From: Asticcacaulis sp. AC466
Lineage (GTDB): Bacteria > Pseudomonadota > Alphaproteobacteria > Caulobacterales > Caulobacteraceae
Direction: 5' to 3'
Assembly (NCBI RefSeq): GCF_000495815.1
Contig: NZ_AWGE01000001.1
Span: forward strand, 310,001-374,000
Length of the DNA stretch: 64,000 bases
Positions 34,442 through 42,964 of the stretch are shown here, piece after piece (within the stretch, counting starts at the first letter, position 1; every line of letters starts with the position of its first letter). The notes beneath the pieces are model-generated. The model made no database searches and was not told the origin of the DNA. It was given only the letters and a program-made list of their open reading frames with translations. Made by a program: the position numbers and the translations under genes.

Positions 34442-34457
34442 TTAACATTTCGTTTAC
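34442..34457. promoter_or_regulatory. CtrA-like box upstream of gcrA
   Basis: TTAA, seven bases, TTTAC matches the CtrA motif TTAA-N7-TTAA(C) with one mismatch in the second half-site. It lies about 107 bp ahead of gcrA. CtrA repression of gcrA is known in Caulobacter. A CcrM site (GATTC) occurs further upstream at 34342-34346. Confidence 0.5.
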
Positions 34458-34563
34458 CATCTGTTGATGGCTGGGGATCAGGTCCCTTTGGGCAAATCTA
34501 TATCTTGTGTTTCGAATGCTTTCGAACCGCAAGTAAGATGGAATAGCATGGGAGAGTGAGAGT

Positions 34564-35103
34564 ATGAGCTGGACCGACGAACGCGTTGAAACCCTGAAGA
34601 AGCTTTGGCAGGAAGGCCATTCCGCCAGCCAGATCGCCAAACAGTTGGGTGGCGTCACCCGCAATGCTGTTATCGGCAAGGTGCATCGCCTCGGCCTGTC
34701 CGGCCGCGCGGCGCCGTCGCAGCCGACCCGCCCTCTGTACAAACCGGCCCGTCCGCCACGTCCGGCGGCAGCCAGTCCCGCGGTCAATGGGTCGGAACGC
34801 CCCGCTGTGCCGTCGAATTTGCGACGTACCGAACCGGTTGCCACGCGCCCCGTTATCAGCCAGCCGATCGTTCCCTATGTCGAAGAGCCCGGCACCGCGA
34901 CCGTTCTGACCTTGGGCGCCAAAATGTGCAAATGGCCGATCGGTGATCCGTCGTCCGACAGCTTCTCCTTCTGCGGCCGCCGGTCCGATGACGGCACGCC
35001 CTACTGCGTCGAACACGCCCGCGTCGCCTATCAGCCTTCGCAAAAGGCCAAGAAGCGCGACGGCGGCACTGACTTGTCACGGTCTCTGCGCCGTTACCTG
35101 TAA
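34564..35103 (+). CDS. gcrA: Cell cycle regulator GcrA
   Basis: A 179-residue transcription factor. The first 45 residues, starting MSWTDERVETLKKLW and including GHSASQIAKQLGG and NAVIGKVHRLGL, form the GcrA HTH. A proline/alanine/arginine-rich linker follows (about 45-115). The conserved C-terminal segment CKWPIGDPSSDSFSFCGRR then carries cysteines, with further FCGRRSDDGTPYCVEH. In Caulobacter, GcrA binds RNA polymerase sigma-70 and methylated GANTC promoters, driving S-phase genes. A DnaA double box and a CtrA-like site lie upstream and a terminator downstream, so it is a stand-alone, cell-cycle-controlled gene. Confidence 0.97.
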   Translation: MSWTDERVETLKKLWQEGHSASQIAKQLGGVTRNAVIGKVHRLGLSGRAAPSQPTRPLYKPARPPRPAAASPAVNGSERPAVPSNLRRTEPVATRPVISQPIVPYVEEPGTATVLTLGAKMCKWPIGDPSSDSFSFCGRRSDDGTPYCVEHARVAYQPSQKAKKRDGGTDLSRSLRRYL

Positions 35104-35129
35104 AACGACCTGTTCCAGCTTAACAAAAA

Positions 35130-35157
35130 CCCCGCAGTTTCGGCTGCGGGGTTTTTT
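35130..35157 (+). terminator. Rho-independent terminator after gcrA
   Basis: CCCCGCAG pairs with CTGCGGGG around a six-base loop (TTTCGG), followed by six T and preceded by five A. It lies 26 bp after the gcrA stop and could also terminate the convergent apaG transcript. Confidence 0.95.
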
Positions 35158-35176
35158 GCGGGGTGTGTGGCGGTGA

Positions 35177-35581
35177 TTAGTTCAGCGTGCGCCGGGTGTT
35201 TGGCAGATCGAGTGAGAAGGTCGGGATGATCACCTTCAACGGGCGCCCTTGTTCGTCTTCGAACATGTAATAGCCGCTCATCGATCCGGATGGGGTGGGC
35301 AGCGGGCAACCGGACGAATAGCTGTACGTCTGATGCGGCTTCAGTATGGGTGCTTCACCCACCACGCCCGGACCATTTACGTATTCGACGTGCCCGCGCG
35401 CATCCATGATCGTCCAGTGGCGCGTCTTGAGCTGCACAGTCTCGTCGCCGCCGTTCATCAGGGTAATGTGATAGGCCCAGACATAGCGCGGTGTACCCGT
35501 TTCCGCACCGTGGTCTTCGGGCGGCACGTAATCGACTTCGACGCGGATGGTTATGTCGTGACTGGTGTGTTGATAGAACAT
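35177..35581 (-). CDS. apaG: ApaG family protein
   Basis: A 134-residue single-domain protein with the fibronectin-III-like ApaG fold. Landmarks are ITIRVEVDYVPPED, YVWAYHITLMNGG, LKTRHWTIMDA, VNGPGVVGE and the C-terminal PSGSMSGYYMFEDEQG. Members are linked to cobalt/magnesium tolerance and diadenosine polyphosphate handling, though the biochemical role is unsettled. The gene is divergent from dcd with the start codons about 80 bp apart, and convergent with gcrA. Confidence 0.95.
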   Translation of the reverse strand: MFYQHTSHDITIRVEVDYVPPEDHGAETGTPRYVWAYHITLMNGGDETVQLKTRHWTIMDARGHVEYVNGPGVVGEAPILKPHQTYSYSSGCPLPTPSGSMSGYYMFEDEQGRPLKVIIPTFSLDLPNTRRTLN

Positions 35582-35660
35582 GGCCGGTGATAATGACTTG
35601 CTGAGTCGTAGAAGCTCTCTTAAATGGTCATTCCCTGTAAGAAAAGAGATTTACGCCGCG

Positions 35661-36692
35661 ATGCTCAAGCCTGTTCCCCTGGACGACGCCGAACCCCAGG
35701 GCATTTTGCCTATGCAAAGCCTGTCGGCATTGGCCGACTCCGGTGCCGTCATGAGCGCGGATGCCTTTGACGCCGATCAGATTCAGCCGGCCAGCATCGA
35801 CCTGCGCCTGGGCGATCGCGCATGGCGGGTGCGGGCGTCCTTCCTGCCGCGCGGGCGCAGGGTGGAAGATCGGCTGCGTGACGTGCAGATGCATGAGATG
35901 GACTTGACGCGCGGCGCGGTCTTCGAATCCGGCTGCGTCTACATCGCGGAACTCAAGGAAAGTCTGAGCCTGCCCCAGGGTATCAGCGCGCGCGCCAATC
36001 CGAAATCCTCGACCGGACGTGTCGATGTCTTTGTGCGCCTGTTGTCGGATTTCGGCTCGCAATTCGATGATGTCGCTGATGGCTATAGTGGGCCCCTCTA
36101 TCTCGAAATCGCGCCGCAGACCTTTTCCGTCTTGGCCCGGTCGGGGACGCGCCTTAACCAGCTGCGTTTGAAACGCGGTCAGTCGCAGGTCTTGCGCACC
36201 AGTGACTGCGGCGTAGACCTGACCGGTGATCTCGTCGGATTCCGCGCGCGGCGCCATGCCGGCATTATCGACCTCGATCACATTGCGGGCCACGATCCGA
36301 AGAAATTCTGGGAACCGCTATATCAGGCCGGCGGCGAACTGCTGCTCGATCCGGGCGAGTTCTATATCTTGGCCTCGAAGACGAATGTCGAAATTCCGGT
36401 CATGGAGGCGGCCGAGATGTTGCCGATCGATCCCGGCGTCGGCGAATTCCGCGTCCACTATGCCGGTTTCTTCGATCCCGGCTTCGGCACGGAAGAAGCA
36501 AACGGCCAGGGATCGAAAGGGGTGCTAGAAGTGCGCTGTCACGAGACGCCCTTCCTGCTCGAAGATGGCCAGACCGTCGCCCGTCTGGTCTATCAGCCCC
36601 TGACGGCCAAGCCGGACAAGCTGTACGGGCAGCTAGGCTCCAATTACCAGAAGCAGGGCCTGAAGCTCAGCAAGCATTTCAAGCCCTGGTAG
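35661..36692 (+). CDS. dcd: 2'-deoxycytidine 5'-triphosphate deaminase, long two-domain form
   Basis: A 343-residue protein, nearly twice the length of the usual dCTP deaminase (about 190). The first half contains QIQPASIDLRLGDRAWRVRA and the catalytic-type segment ISARANPKSSTGRVDVF. The second half repeats a dUTPase-like beta fold (EFYILASKTNVEIP, VEFRVHYAGFFDPGFG-type motif, HETPFLLEDGQTVARLVY). This tandem form is common in alphaproteobacteria. It deaminates dCTP to dUTP for thymidylate synthesis. The ATG at 35661 starts a normal N-terminus; the frame is open back to 35580 but that segment overlaps the apaG start region. Confidence 0.9.
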   Translation: MLKPVPLDDAEPQGILPMQSLSALADSGAVMSADAFDADQIQPASIDLRLGDRAWRVRASFLPRGRRVEDRLRDVQMHEMDLTRGAVFESGCVYIAELKESLSLPQGISARANPKSSTGRVDVFVRLLSDFGSQFDDVADGYSGPLYLEIAPQTFSVLARSGTRLNQLRLKRGQSQVLRTSDCGVDLTGDLVGFRARRHAGIIDLDHIAGHDPKKFWEPLYQAGGELLLDPGEFYILASKTNVEIPVMEAAEMLPIDPGVGEFRVHYAGFFDPGFGTEEANGQGSKGVLEVRCHETPFLLEDGQTVARLVYQPLTAKPDKLYGQLGSNYQKQGLKLSKHFKPW

Positions 36693-36715
36693 GCGGGATA
36701 TCGCCGATGGCAGGG

Positions 36716-38161
36716 CTATCCCTTGGCTTCGTCCAGGTGCAGGTCTTTTGCGCCGGCTTCATCCCCGCCGTCCTCGCGCTTCAGGCGGCTGAAGACCAGG
36801 GTTGAAACCAGGGTAAAGCCGCCCAGGACGAAAAATGCCTTGTGCAGACCATCGAGCATCAGGCCTGGGTTTGAGGTGGCTTCGCTCGGCAGGAAAAATA
36901 CCGTCGTCAGCCCCGCCGCGGCCACCCCGAACGATACGGACAATTGCTGTAGCGTGCTGGCGATTGTGCTGGCGCCGCTCGACTGATCGCGTGGGACGTC
37001 CGCATAGACCAGGGTGTTCATGCTGGTGAATTGCAAAGATGTCAGCACGCCGTACACCATCGCCTGCGCCACAATCACCCAGATTGGTGTGCCGCGCCCG
37101 ATGGTTCCGAACATCATCAGCATAAGTCCGAGCGCCAGGGTGTTGAAAATCAGAACATTGCGATAGCCGAAGCGTTCCAGGACGCGCGGCAGGAGGAATT
37201 TGGTGCTCATAGAGGCGATGGCCTGCGGCATGATCAGCAGGCCCGATTGCACCGGCGTCAGGCCCAGGCCGACCTGGTACAGCATCGGCAGAAGAAACGG
37301 GGCGCCGCCGATGCCTAGGCGGGTAATGAAGCTGCCGCTGACGCTGGTGGCAAACGTCCGTATGCGGAATAAGGTCATATTGAGCAGCGGAAAGGCCGTT
37401 TTGGCCGCGTGCATGCCATAGCCGAACAGAAGTAAGAACGAGATGGCGAGCAGGCCGAATATGCCGCCCAGGCCCAGCCGATGTTCGCCGAAGACTTCCA
37501 GCACGTAGGAGAGCAGGGCGACACCGGAACTGAACAGAATCAGGCCCAAAACGTCGAGCGGTCGGGACGTGGCGCTGTGATAGTCGGGCAGGTTTAGCCA
37601 GACCAGCGCCGCGCCGATGATGCCGACCGGAATATTGACGAAGAAGATGACGCGCCAGTGCAGGTAGTCGACGATCAGGCCGCCGATCAACGGCCCCAGC
37701 ATCGGCGCCACCAGTGCAGGCACAGCGACGAAGCTCATGGCACGTACCAGATCGGCGCGGGAAAAGGTTTGCACCATAACCAGCCGCCCAACTGGCGTCA
37801 TCATCGCCCCGCCCATGCCCTGCAATACGCGGCAGGCCACCAGGACGTGGATGTTGGTCGACAGGCCGCACAGCAGCGACCCAAGAGTAAACAGGCCGAT
37901 GGCGGCGGCAAACACGCGGCGGGTGCCAAAACGATCTGCCATCCAGCCACTGATTGGTATGAAGACAGCGAGACTGAGCGTGTAGCTCGATAACACGGCC
38001 TTCATACTGAGCGGTGTGACATCCAGCGATTTAGCAATGACGGGCACACCGGTATTGAGGATAGTGGTGTCCAGCGCTTCCATGAAAAAGGCGACGGCGA
38101 CCAGCCAGGGCAGAAGACGCTGGGCCATATCTGGCGCCGGAGAGGGAAGGGCGCTCGACAC
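36716..38161 (-). CDS. DHA2 family MFS efflux transporter
   Basis: A 481-residue multidrug-type exporter of the inner membrane. The N-terminal AFFMEALDTTILNTGVPVIA is the DHA family TM1 motif. Loop motif SGWMADRFGTRRVF and motif C-like GRLVMVQTFSRADLVRA follow. About 14 TM helices are visible. I choose the GTG at 38161 because AGGAG lies eight bases upstream; an upstream TTG at 38218 has no such site. No MFP partner (EmrA) or regulator is adjacent. Substrates cannot be read from the sequence. Confidence 0.85.
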   Translation of the reverse strand: MSSALPSPAPDMAQRLLPWLVAVAFFMEALDTTILNTGVPVIAKSLDVTPLSMKAVLSSYTLSLAVFIPISGWMADRFGTRRVFAAAIGLFTLGSLLCGLSTNIHVLVACRVLQGMGGAMMTPVGRLVMVQTFSRADLVRAMSFVAVPALVAPMLGPLIGGLIVDYLHWRVIFFVNIPVGIIGAALVWLNLPDYHSATSRPLDVLGLILFSSGVALLSYVLEVFGEHRLGLGGIFGLLAISFLLLFGYGMHAAKTAFPLLNMTLFRIRTFATSVSGSFITRLGIGGAPFLLPMLYQVGLGLTPVQSGLLIMPQAIASMSTKFLLPRVLERFGYRNVLIFNTLALGLMLMMFGTIGRGTPIWVIVAQAMVYGVLTSLQFTSMNTLVYADVPRDQSSGASTIASTLQQLSVSFGVAAAGLTTVFFLPSEATSNPGLMLDGLHKAFFVLGGFTLVSTLVFSRLKREDGGDEAGAKDLHLDEAKG

Positions 38162-38247
38162 GTCTGAATCTCCTGGGTTGTTCGGGTTTATGCCTAAGGT
38201 AAAATTCTGGATAGGCAACCGTCCATGTCGCTAATAAGAAAACAATA

Positions 38248-39354
38248 TCAGAAAAGCGACATCTGAGGGTCGCCACCGCGAAAGCGTGAGAAATCCATCG
38301 GGCGGCTGGGTTTATCCAGACCGTACCGTTTGACCGCAAGGGTAAACCGCTTGCGGATCATATCGGCATAGACGCCCGTGCCCATCATTCGCGTTCCGAA
38401 CTCGGCGTTGTACAGCTTGCCTCCGCGCGTTTGGCGGATCAGGTTCAGCACCTTGTCGGCGCGGTCCGGGACGTGGGTGCGTAGCCATTCTTCGAACAGG
38501 TCCTTCACCTCATGCGGCAGGCGTACCAGGTTAAAGCCGGCGCGATAGGCGCCGGCGTCGGCGGACGCCTTCAATATGGCTTCCAGTTCATGACAGGTCA
38601 GGCCGGGAATGACGGGTGCCGCCAGCACGCTGACCGGAATGCCGGCCTCGTGCAGGTGCCGTACCGTGTCGAGCCGTTTCGACGGCGTGGCCGCGCGGGG
38701 TTCCATGAGGCGGGCAAGGTCACGGTCAAGCGTGGTGATGGACAGGCATGCTTTGAACAGGTTCTCCCGCGCCATGGGCGCCAGTATATCGAGATCGCGC
38801 AGGATGAGCGCCGATTTGGTGACGATGTTCACCGGATGGCGGAATTCGTACATGACCTCGAGCAGGCTGCGCGTCAGCCGCTCTGACTTTTCTGTCGGCT
38901 GATAGGCATCGGTATTGATGCCGAGCATCAGCGGCGCCGGTGTGTAATTGCGCGCGGACAATTCTTCGCGCAGACGAGCGGCGGCATCGGGTTTGCGGAA
39001 GATACGCGTTTCGAAATCCATGCCAGGCGACAGGTCGAGATAGGCATGGGTGGGCCGTGCGAAGCAGTAGATGCAGCCGTGCTCGCACCCCTTGTACGGG
39101 TTTATAGAGCGGTCGAAGCCGATATCAGGCGATGTGTTGCGGGTAATGACGTGGCGGGCGGTATCGATGCCAAGGATTGTCGGTTGGCGCGCCCGCGCCC
39201 ATTCTTCGCGATCATGATCGCTCCAACCATCATCAATCTCGTACCGGTCAGCCGCATCAAACCGCGATGACGGCCGGTTGGATACGGATCCACGTCCCTT
39301 GCGCGGCAAGGGAGGCAGGGCTTGCGGACCCATCGTGTCGTAAAGGGTGGACAT
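38248..39354 (-). CDS. Radical SAM protein, PA0069/SplB-like family
   Basis: A 368-residue iron-sulfur enzyme. The radical-SAM cysteines are C90, C94 and C97 in CEHGCIYCF, an unusual CX3CX2C set preceded by NPYKG. The TIM-barrel core includes LMLGINTDAYQPTEK and VNIVTKSALILRDLD, characteristic of the PA0069 group related to spore photoproduct lyase. The reaction of this group is not established. The N-terminus (GRGSVSNRPSSRFDA) is also conserved in the group. It stands alone between the exporter and a small secreted protein. Confidence 0.88.
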   Translation of the reverse strand: MSTLYDTMGPQALPPLPRKGRGSVSNRPSSRFDAADRYEIDDGWSDHDREEWARARQPTILGIDTARHVITRNTSPDIGFDRSINPYKGCEHGCIYCFARPTHAYLDLSPGMDFETRIFRKPDAAARLREELSARNYTPAPLMLGINTDAYQPTEKSERLTRSLLEVMYEFRHPVNIVTKSALILRDLDILAPMARENLFKACLSITTLDRDLARLMEPRAATPSKRLDTVRHLHEAGIPVSVLAAPVIPGLTCHELEAILKASADAGAYRAGFNLVRLPHEVKDLFEEWLRTHVPDRADKVLNLIRQTRGGKLYNAEFGTRMMGTGVYADMIRKRFTLAVKRYGLDKPSRPMDFSRFRGGDPQMSLF

Positions 39355-39404
39355 GCCGTCACTATAGTCGCGACTTGGAACAAATCAAGAACAAGTTGAC
39401 GCGG

Positions 39405-39776
39405 CTATGGCCCGGTATTGAAGAACTGGCTGCACATGGCCACCAGCCGGTCGTGCGCGCCGTAGGTGAAACGGAACACGCCGGTCGAATAGATCATGAT
39501 GAACAGGCCGCGCGATGTGCGGTCGTTGACAACGTAAAGCTCGGTCGTCAGGTCATTGGGATCGTTTGAGGCGACATGGGCAGCGCCAATGTCCTCGCGC
39601 AGGATGGTGTCGACCTCGAGGCGGGTCATACCCAAGCGTACCCTGTTGCGCATTTCGATGTCGCTGGTGACTATGGCGTCGCTGGGCGCGTAACCGGTAG
39701 CGCGACAGTCGTCGACGGGCGGCGCCATTACGGCACCGGTCAGCCAGACCGTCAGCAAAACTCCCGTGCTCACCAT
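39405..39776 (-). CDS. Small exported protein, BamE/SmpA-like
   Basis: A 123-residue protein. The N-terminus (VSTGVLLTVWLTGAVMA) is a likely signal peptide. The segment RNRVRLGMTRLEVDTILREDIG resembles the helical motif of BamE/SmpA-OmlA folds, and the C-terminal strands TELYVVNDRT and FRFTYGAHDRLVA fit the same small fold. It has two cysteines in the mature part. The start at ATG 39776 has GGAGG seven bases upstream; a GTG at 39782 is too close to that site. Function unknown. Confidence 0.6.
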   Translation of the reverse strand: MVSTGVLLTVWLTGAVMAPPVDDCRATGYAPSDAIVTSDIEMRNRVRLGMTRLEVDTILREDIGAAHVASNDPNDLTTELYVVNDRTSRGLFIMIYSTGVFRFTYGAHDRLVAMCSQFFNTGP

Positions 39777-39834
39777 AGACACGCCTCCAACCCTGCGGAC
39801 CCTAGCACAGGCCGCCCCAGGGTCAATTGGCCGA

Positions 39835-40818
39835 TCAAGCCGCCTTTTTTGTGGCCTTTTTCGCCGGTGGCGGCGTGAAGGGTTTTACGCCGTCATCATA
39901 TATGATGGTTCCGGGGCGAGCGGGGTCAAGCGAGAAGGCGGGTTTAAGTGGGCTTTTGTGGCCCTTGAACCCGCCGGTCGCCATCTTGTACAAGCGGGCG
40001 AACACGACCTTGAACGGTTCCAGGATTTTGGGAGACGACGCCAGGCTGGGGTTGAGACCAAATAGGCGGCGCAAGAGGCCGTTGGCGTAGATGACATTGG
40101 CGCGCCATAGGGCGCGGGGTGTCATGAACTCGATCGACAGTGACACGTTGACCATGTCGCCGTTGACGATGCGATGCGGCGCATTTTGCGGCCAGGTCAG
40201 CATTTCGCCGGGCTTTAGATCGTGGATCAGCGCTTTGCGGTCGAAGGCGGCTTCATAGGGCAGGTTTTCGTCGCTTTCGCGCAGGGCAATGCCTTCAATC
40301 TGGCGATCGGTGAAGAATCCGGCGTCGGCGGGATAGAGGTAGACGGTCTTCACGCCGCGGATCTGCCACAACATGACCATGGGCATGTCGAGGTGATATA
40401 CGACGTGGGCATTGGGTGAGGAGATCAGAAGGCCTAGGTCAGTTTTCAGATTATGCGTTCCGGTTTTTTCTGCCACTTCCTTGAAAATGGCATCGCACAA
40501 GGCGCCGACGGCGGGATCGGCATGGTTGACACGGCGCAGATTGAGCCAAAGGCGTCCGGCCTTTACGGCCTCCATCAAGGCGCGGCCGTCCAGCTCGGTT
40601 CCATCGCTGGCCGTCTTGCGGCCCAAATACCATTCACCGAAAATGGTCGGTTCATAGCCCATGGTAAAGACTTCGACACTGTCGCGCGGATACCGATCGA
40701 TCAGGGTGATAAGGGCCTCTTCGCTGAACAGTTCGCTGTCGGCGACGCTCTGGGTGAAGACCAGATTTTCGCGGGTGAAGGCGCGCTGTGTCTCAGGCGT
40801 CCAGTTGATGAGGGTCAT
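39835..40818 (-). CDS. Cupin-like / JmjC-like dioxygenase-fold protein
   Basis: A 327-residue protein. H142 and D144 in VYHLDMPM plus H215 in NAPHRIVNG give an HxD...H iron-binding facial triad, within a double-stranded beta-helix (VMLWQIRGVKTVYLYP; VNVSLSIEFM). The basic, lysine-rich C-terminus (PPPAKKATKKAA) looks unstructured. It is the last gene of a three-gene operon with a GT2 glycosyltransferase and a CelD-like acetyltransferase, so a role in modifying a surface glycan or its producing proteins is inferred. It starts 20 bp after the GT2 stop. Confidence 0.75.
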   Translation of the reverse strand: MTLINWTPETQRAFTRENLVFTQSVADSELFSEEALITLIDRYPRDSVEVFTMGYEPTIFGEWYLGRKTASDGTELDGRALMEAVKAGRLWLNLRRVNHADPAVGALCDAIFKEVAEKTGTHNLKTDLGLLISSPNAHVVYHLDMPMVMLWQIRGVKTVYLYPADAGFFTDRQIEGIALRESDENLPYEAAFDRKALIHDLKPGEMLTWPQNAPHRIVNGDMVNVSLSIEFMTPRALWRANVIYANGLLRRLFGLNPSLASSPKILEPFKVVFARLYKMATGGFKGHKSPLKPAFSLDPARPGTIIYDDGVKPFTPPPAKKATKKAA

Positions 40819-40838
40819 GATCTAAACCTTTGTCGTTT

Positions 40839-41816
40839 TCAGACGGCTTGCGGCGCAATCTGGCGTTTTTTAAGCAGGCTGGCGCCGTAAAACTTCATTT
40901 TGAAGGGCGGAAACCACAGGGTCTTGCCCAGCCCGCGTGCGGCCTTGTCGAGGATGAAGGCGCGGCGTGGGTGACGCACGACGAAGGCGAACAGGCTGGC
41001 CATCCCGAACAGGGCGGCCTGAACCACGCCCTGTACCATCCACCCGGCGCAGGCGATAAAACGCCCGTTGGTTCCGGTGGAATGGCTGGGGCCTTGCCCG
41101 TAGGCAAAGCCGCGTCTCAGCGTGTAGCTGAAGGTAGCGCGGTGCGGCGGCACGTCTTCGAAGACCGGTGCTTCCGCTGCCCAGGCCATAACCTTGCCGT
41201 CTGCTTTCATGGCGGTGAACAGGATATCGTCTTCGCCGCCCATTTCGTTTTGCAGAACGCTGAAAGGCGTTTTAGAGGGCAGGGCGGCGGCGCGCAGCAA
41301 GGCGTTGCCGCAGCCGTAGTAGTAAGACAGCAGGCCTGATTGTTCCGGGCCAAATCGCGAAAAGAAATGGGTGAAATAGGCGGCGTGCGGCGAACCGGAG
41401 TTTGGCACGCGGGCGGTCACCGGACCGAACACAACATCGGCGTCGAAGCGGCGCTGGGTGGCGACCATTTCGGCCAGCCAGCCTTCGGGCGCTTCTTCGT
41501 CGTCGTCGAGAAAGGCGATGAAGGCGCAGTCGCAGGCGGCGACGGCGGTGTTACGTGCGTTGGCGACGCCGGTCGCGGGTTCATGCAGGAAGGTCACCGG
41601 AAAGGGCGCGTCGAAGGCCGCGACCTGTGGACGGGCTGAGGCTTCCGGGCTGTTGTCGCATACGATGAGGTGGCTGACTCCCGTTTGAACACAGATGGAG
41701 CGCATGGCCGTGGCCAGACCCTCCGGCCGGCGGAAGGTTGGAATGATGACGCACACGCTGGCCGCGCTGTCTGCGGCCGTTGGCGATTTCAATGGGAAAG
41801 CGCCGGTATCCGGCAT
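40839..41816 (-). CDS. Family 2 glycosyltransferase
   Basis: A 325-residue GT-A fold enzyme. The nucleotide-sugar segment VIIPTFRRPEGLATAM is at the N-terminus, FLDDDEEAPEGWL carries the metal-binding DxD, and GGEDDILFTAM supplies the catalytic acidic residues. The C-terminal part has one or two hydrophobic segments (GWMVQGVVQAALFGMASLFAFVV) that could attach it to the membrane. The ATG at 41816 overlaps the acetyltransferase stop by one base (TGATG), so it is translationally coupled. It probably adds a sugar to an exported polysaccharide. Confidence 0.88.
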   Translation of the reverse strand: MPDTGAFPLKSPTAADSAASVCVIIPTFRRPEGLATAMRSICVQTGVSHLIVCDNSPEASARPQVAAFDAPFPVTFLHEPATGVANARNTAVAACDCAFIAFLDDDEEAPEGWLAEMVATQRRFDADVVFGPVTARVPNSGSPHAAYFTHFFSRFGPEQSGLLSYYYGCGNALLRAAALPSKTPFSVLQNEMGGEDDILFTAMKADGKVMAWAAEAPVFEDVPPHRATFSYTLRRGFAYGQGPSHSTGTNGRFIACAGWMVQGVVQAALFGMASLFAFVVRHPRRAFILDKAARGLGKTLWFPPFKMKFYGASLLKKRQIAPQAV

Positions 41817-42964
41817 CAATCGGCTCCTTGCGATGTCCTCAGCCGGCGCGGTGCGGCGGCAAAAGCGTAGGCCACGCCCCTGGCGCGGCTGACAAAATCG
41901 AGTTCAAGACAGGCGATCTGGTCGAAGCGCCGGTTCAGACGGGTAACGGCATCGGCCACGCGTCCGCCCATGGCGCCCTGGACGCGGATGGCGACATTCG
42001 CCAGCCCGGCGCCGAACCGCGCGGAGGAAGACGCGCCGTAGATGCGCGTATGGCGCACATCATAGGCGGTATTGCTGAAGGAATCCTTGTAATGGCTCTG
42101 ACCGGTCGACAAATCGTAATAGCTGACGCCGTTTTCCTTGAGTACCGCCTGGCAATCGGTCAGGAAGATCGAGCCCGGAGAGAAGACACCGAAGGTCGGA
42201 TCGTAGCTGGAAACCCACGGATGCATACGGTCGCGGAGCCGCAGGCCATAGTGGAACATGACCGGGGTGCCGCCGATGGTCATGGTCAACAAGGAGCCGT
42301 GCAGGCCGGTCTCGGGGGCGTTGTACAGACGTTCGAACAGGTCTGTGGCCCATGGCGGGGCCAGGAAATCGTGCAGACCGTTCCGCTCGATCTGTTCCCG
42401 CTTCAGGCGCATCATCTGATCATAATGGCTGCGGTCGCGGTCCGTCAGGATGAAACCTACATCGCCGTGCATTTCGATCATGTTGCGGCGATGGCGGTTT
42501 ATGTTCTTGCGGTGCTTGCGCGTCACATTGTTGGTCGTCTCATCAAAGCTGAGGTCGATGCCATAGGCCGTGTCTGCTTCGCCGCCTGATTCGCCAAAGA
42601 CATTGTGAGGATCGACTAAACCTATGGCTTGAAAGCGGTCTATGCCCGCCATCTTGAGCGCCTGACGGCCGTCGATCCCCGGATTGGGAAAGGTGATCAG
42701 GGCGCTGTAATCGGCGAAGGGCGCGCCAGCGGGACGGGCAAACCGATGCGGCCGGCGATGATGGGGCAGAAACCCAATGACCTTGCCCATACGACGAAAA
42801 ACCGCGACGTGGACGTCGTCGCGCACACTGGCGACGGCCTGTGTCCATTCCGGTGACAAAAGCGGAGACCTGAAAAGGTCCGTCGCCTGACACATGGCCC
42901 GCCACAGACCTAAATCGAGATCACTTAACGCGCTCGCCTTAATCACTTCACATGTCAAACGCAT
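41816..42964 (-). CDS. CelD/BcsL-like GNAT acetyltransferase (HfsK-like)
   Basis: A 382-residue protein of the GNAT family branch used in exopolysaccharide synthesis (CelD; FemAB-like). The acceptor-side region KHRKNINRHRRNMIE and the second GNAT domain with GGTPVMFHYGLRLRDRMHPWVSSYDPTF are the clearest landmarks. In Caulobacter, a protein of this type, HfsK, modifies the holdfast polysaccharide. Whether this is HfsK itself is not proven by the sequence. ATG 42964 has AAGG upstream. It is the first gene of the polysaccharide operon, 30-odd bases behind a sigma-54 promoter match. Confidence 0.78.
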   Translation of the reverse strand: MRLTCEVIKASALSDLDLGLWRAMCQATDLFRSPLLSPEWTQAVASVRDDVHVAVFRRMGKVIGFLPHHRRPHRFARPAGAPFADYSALITFPNPGIDGRQALKMAGIDRFQAIGLVDPHNVFGESGGEADTAYGIDLSFDETTNNVTRKHRKNINRHRRNMIEMHGDVGFILTDRDRSHYDQMMRLKREQIERNGLHDFLAPPWATDLFERLYNAPETGLHGSLLTMTIGGTPVMFHYGLRLRDRMHPWVSSYDPTFGVFSPGSIFLTDCQAVLKENGVSYYDLSTGQSHYKDSFSNTAYDVRHTRIYGASSSARFGAGLANVAIRVQGAMGGRVADAVTRLNRRFDQIACLELDFVSRARGVAYAFAAAPRRLRTSQGAD

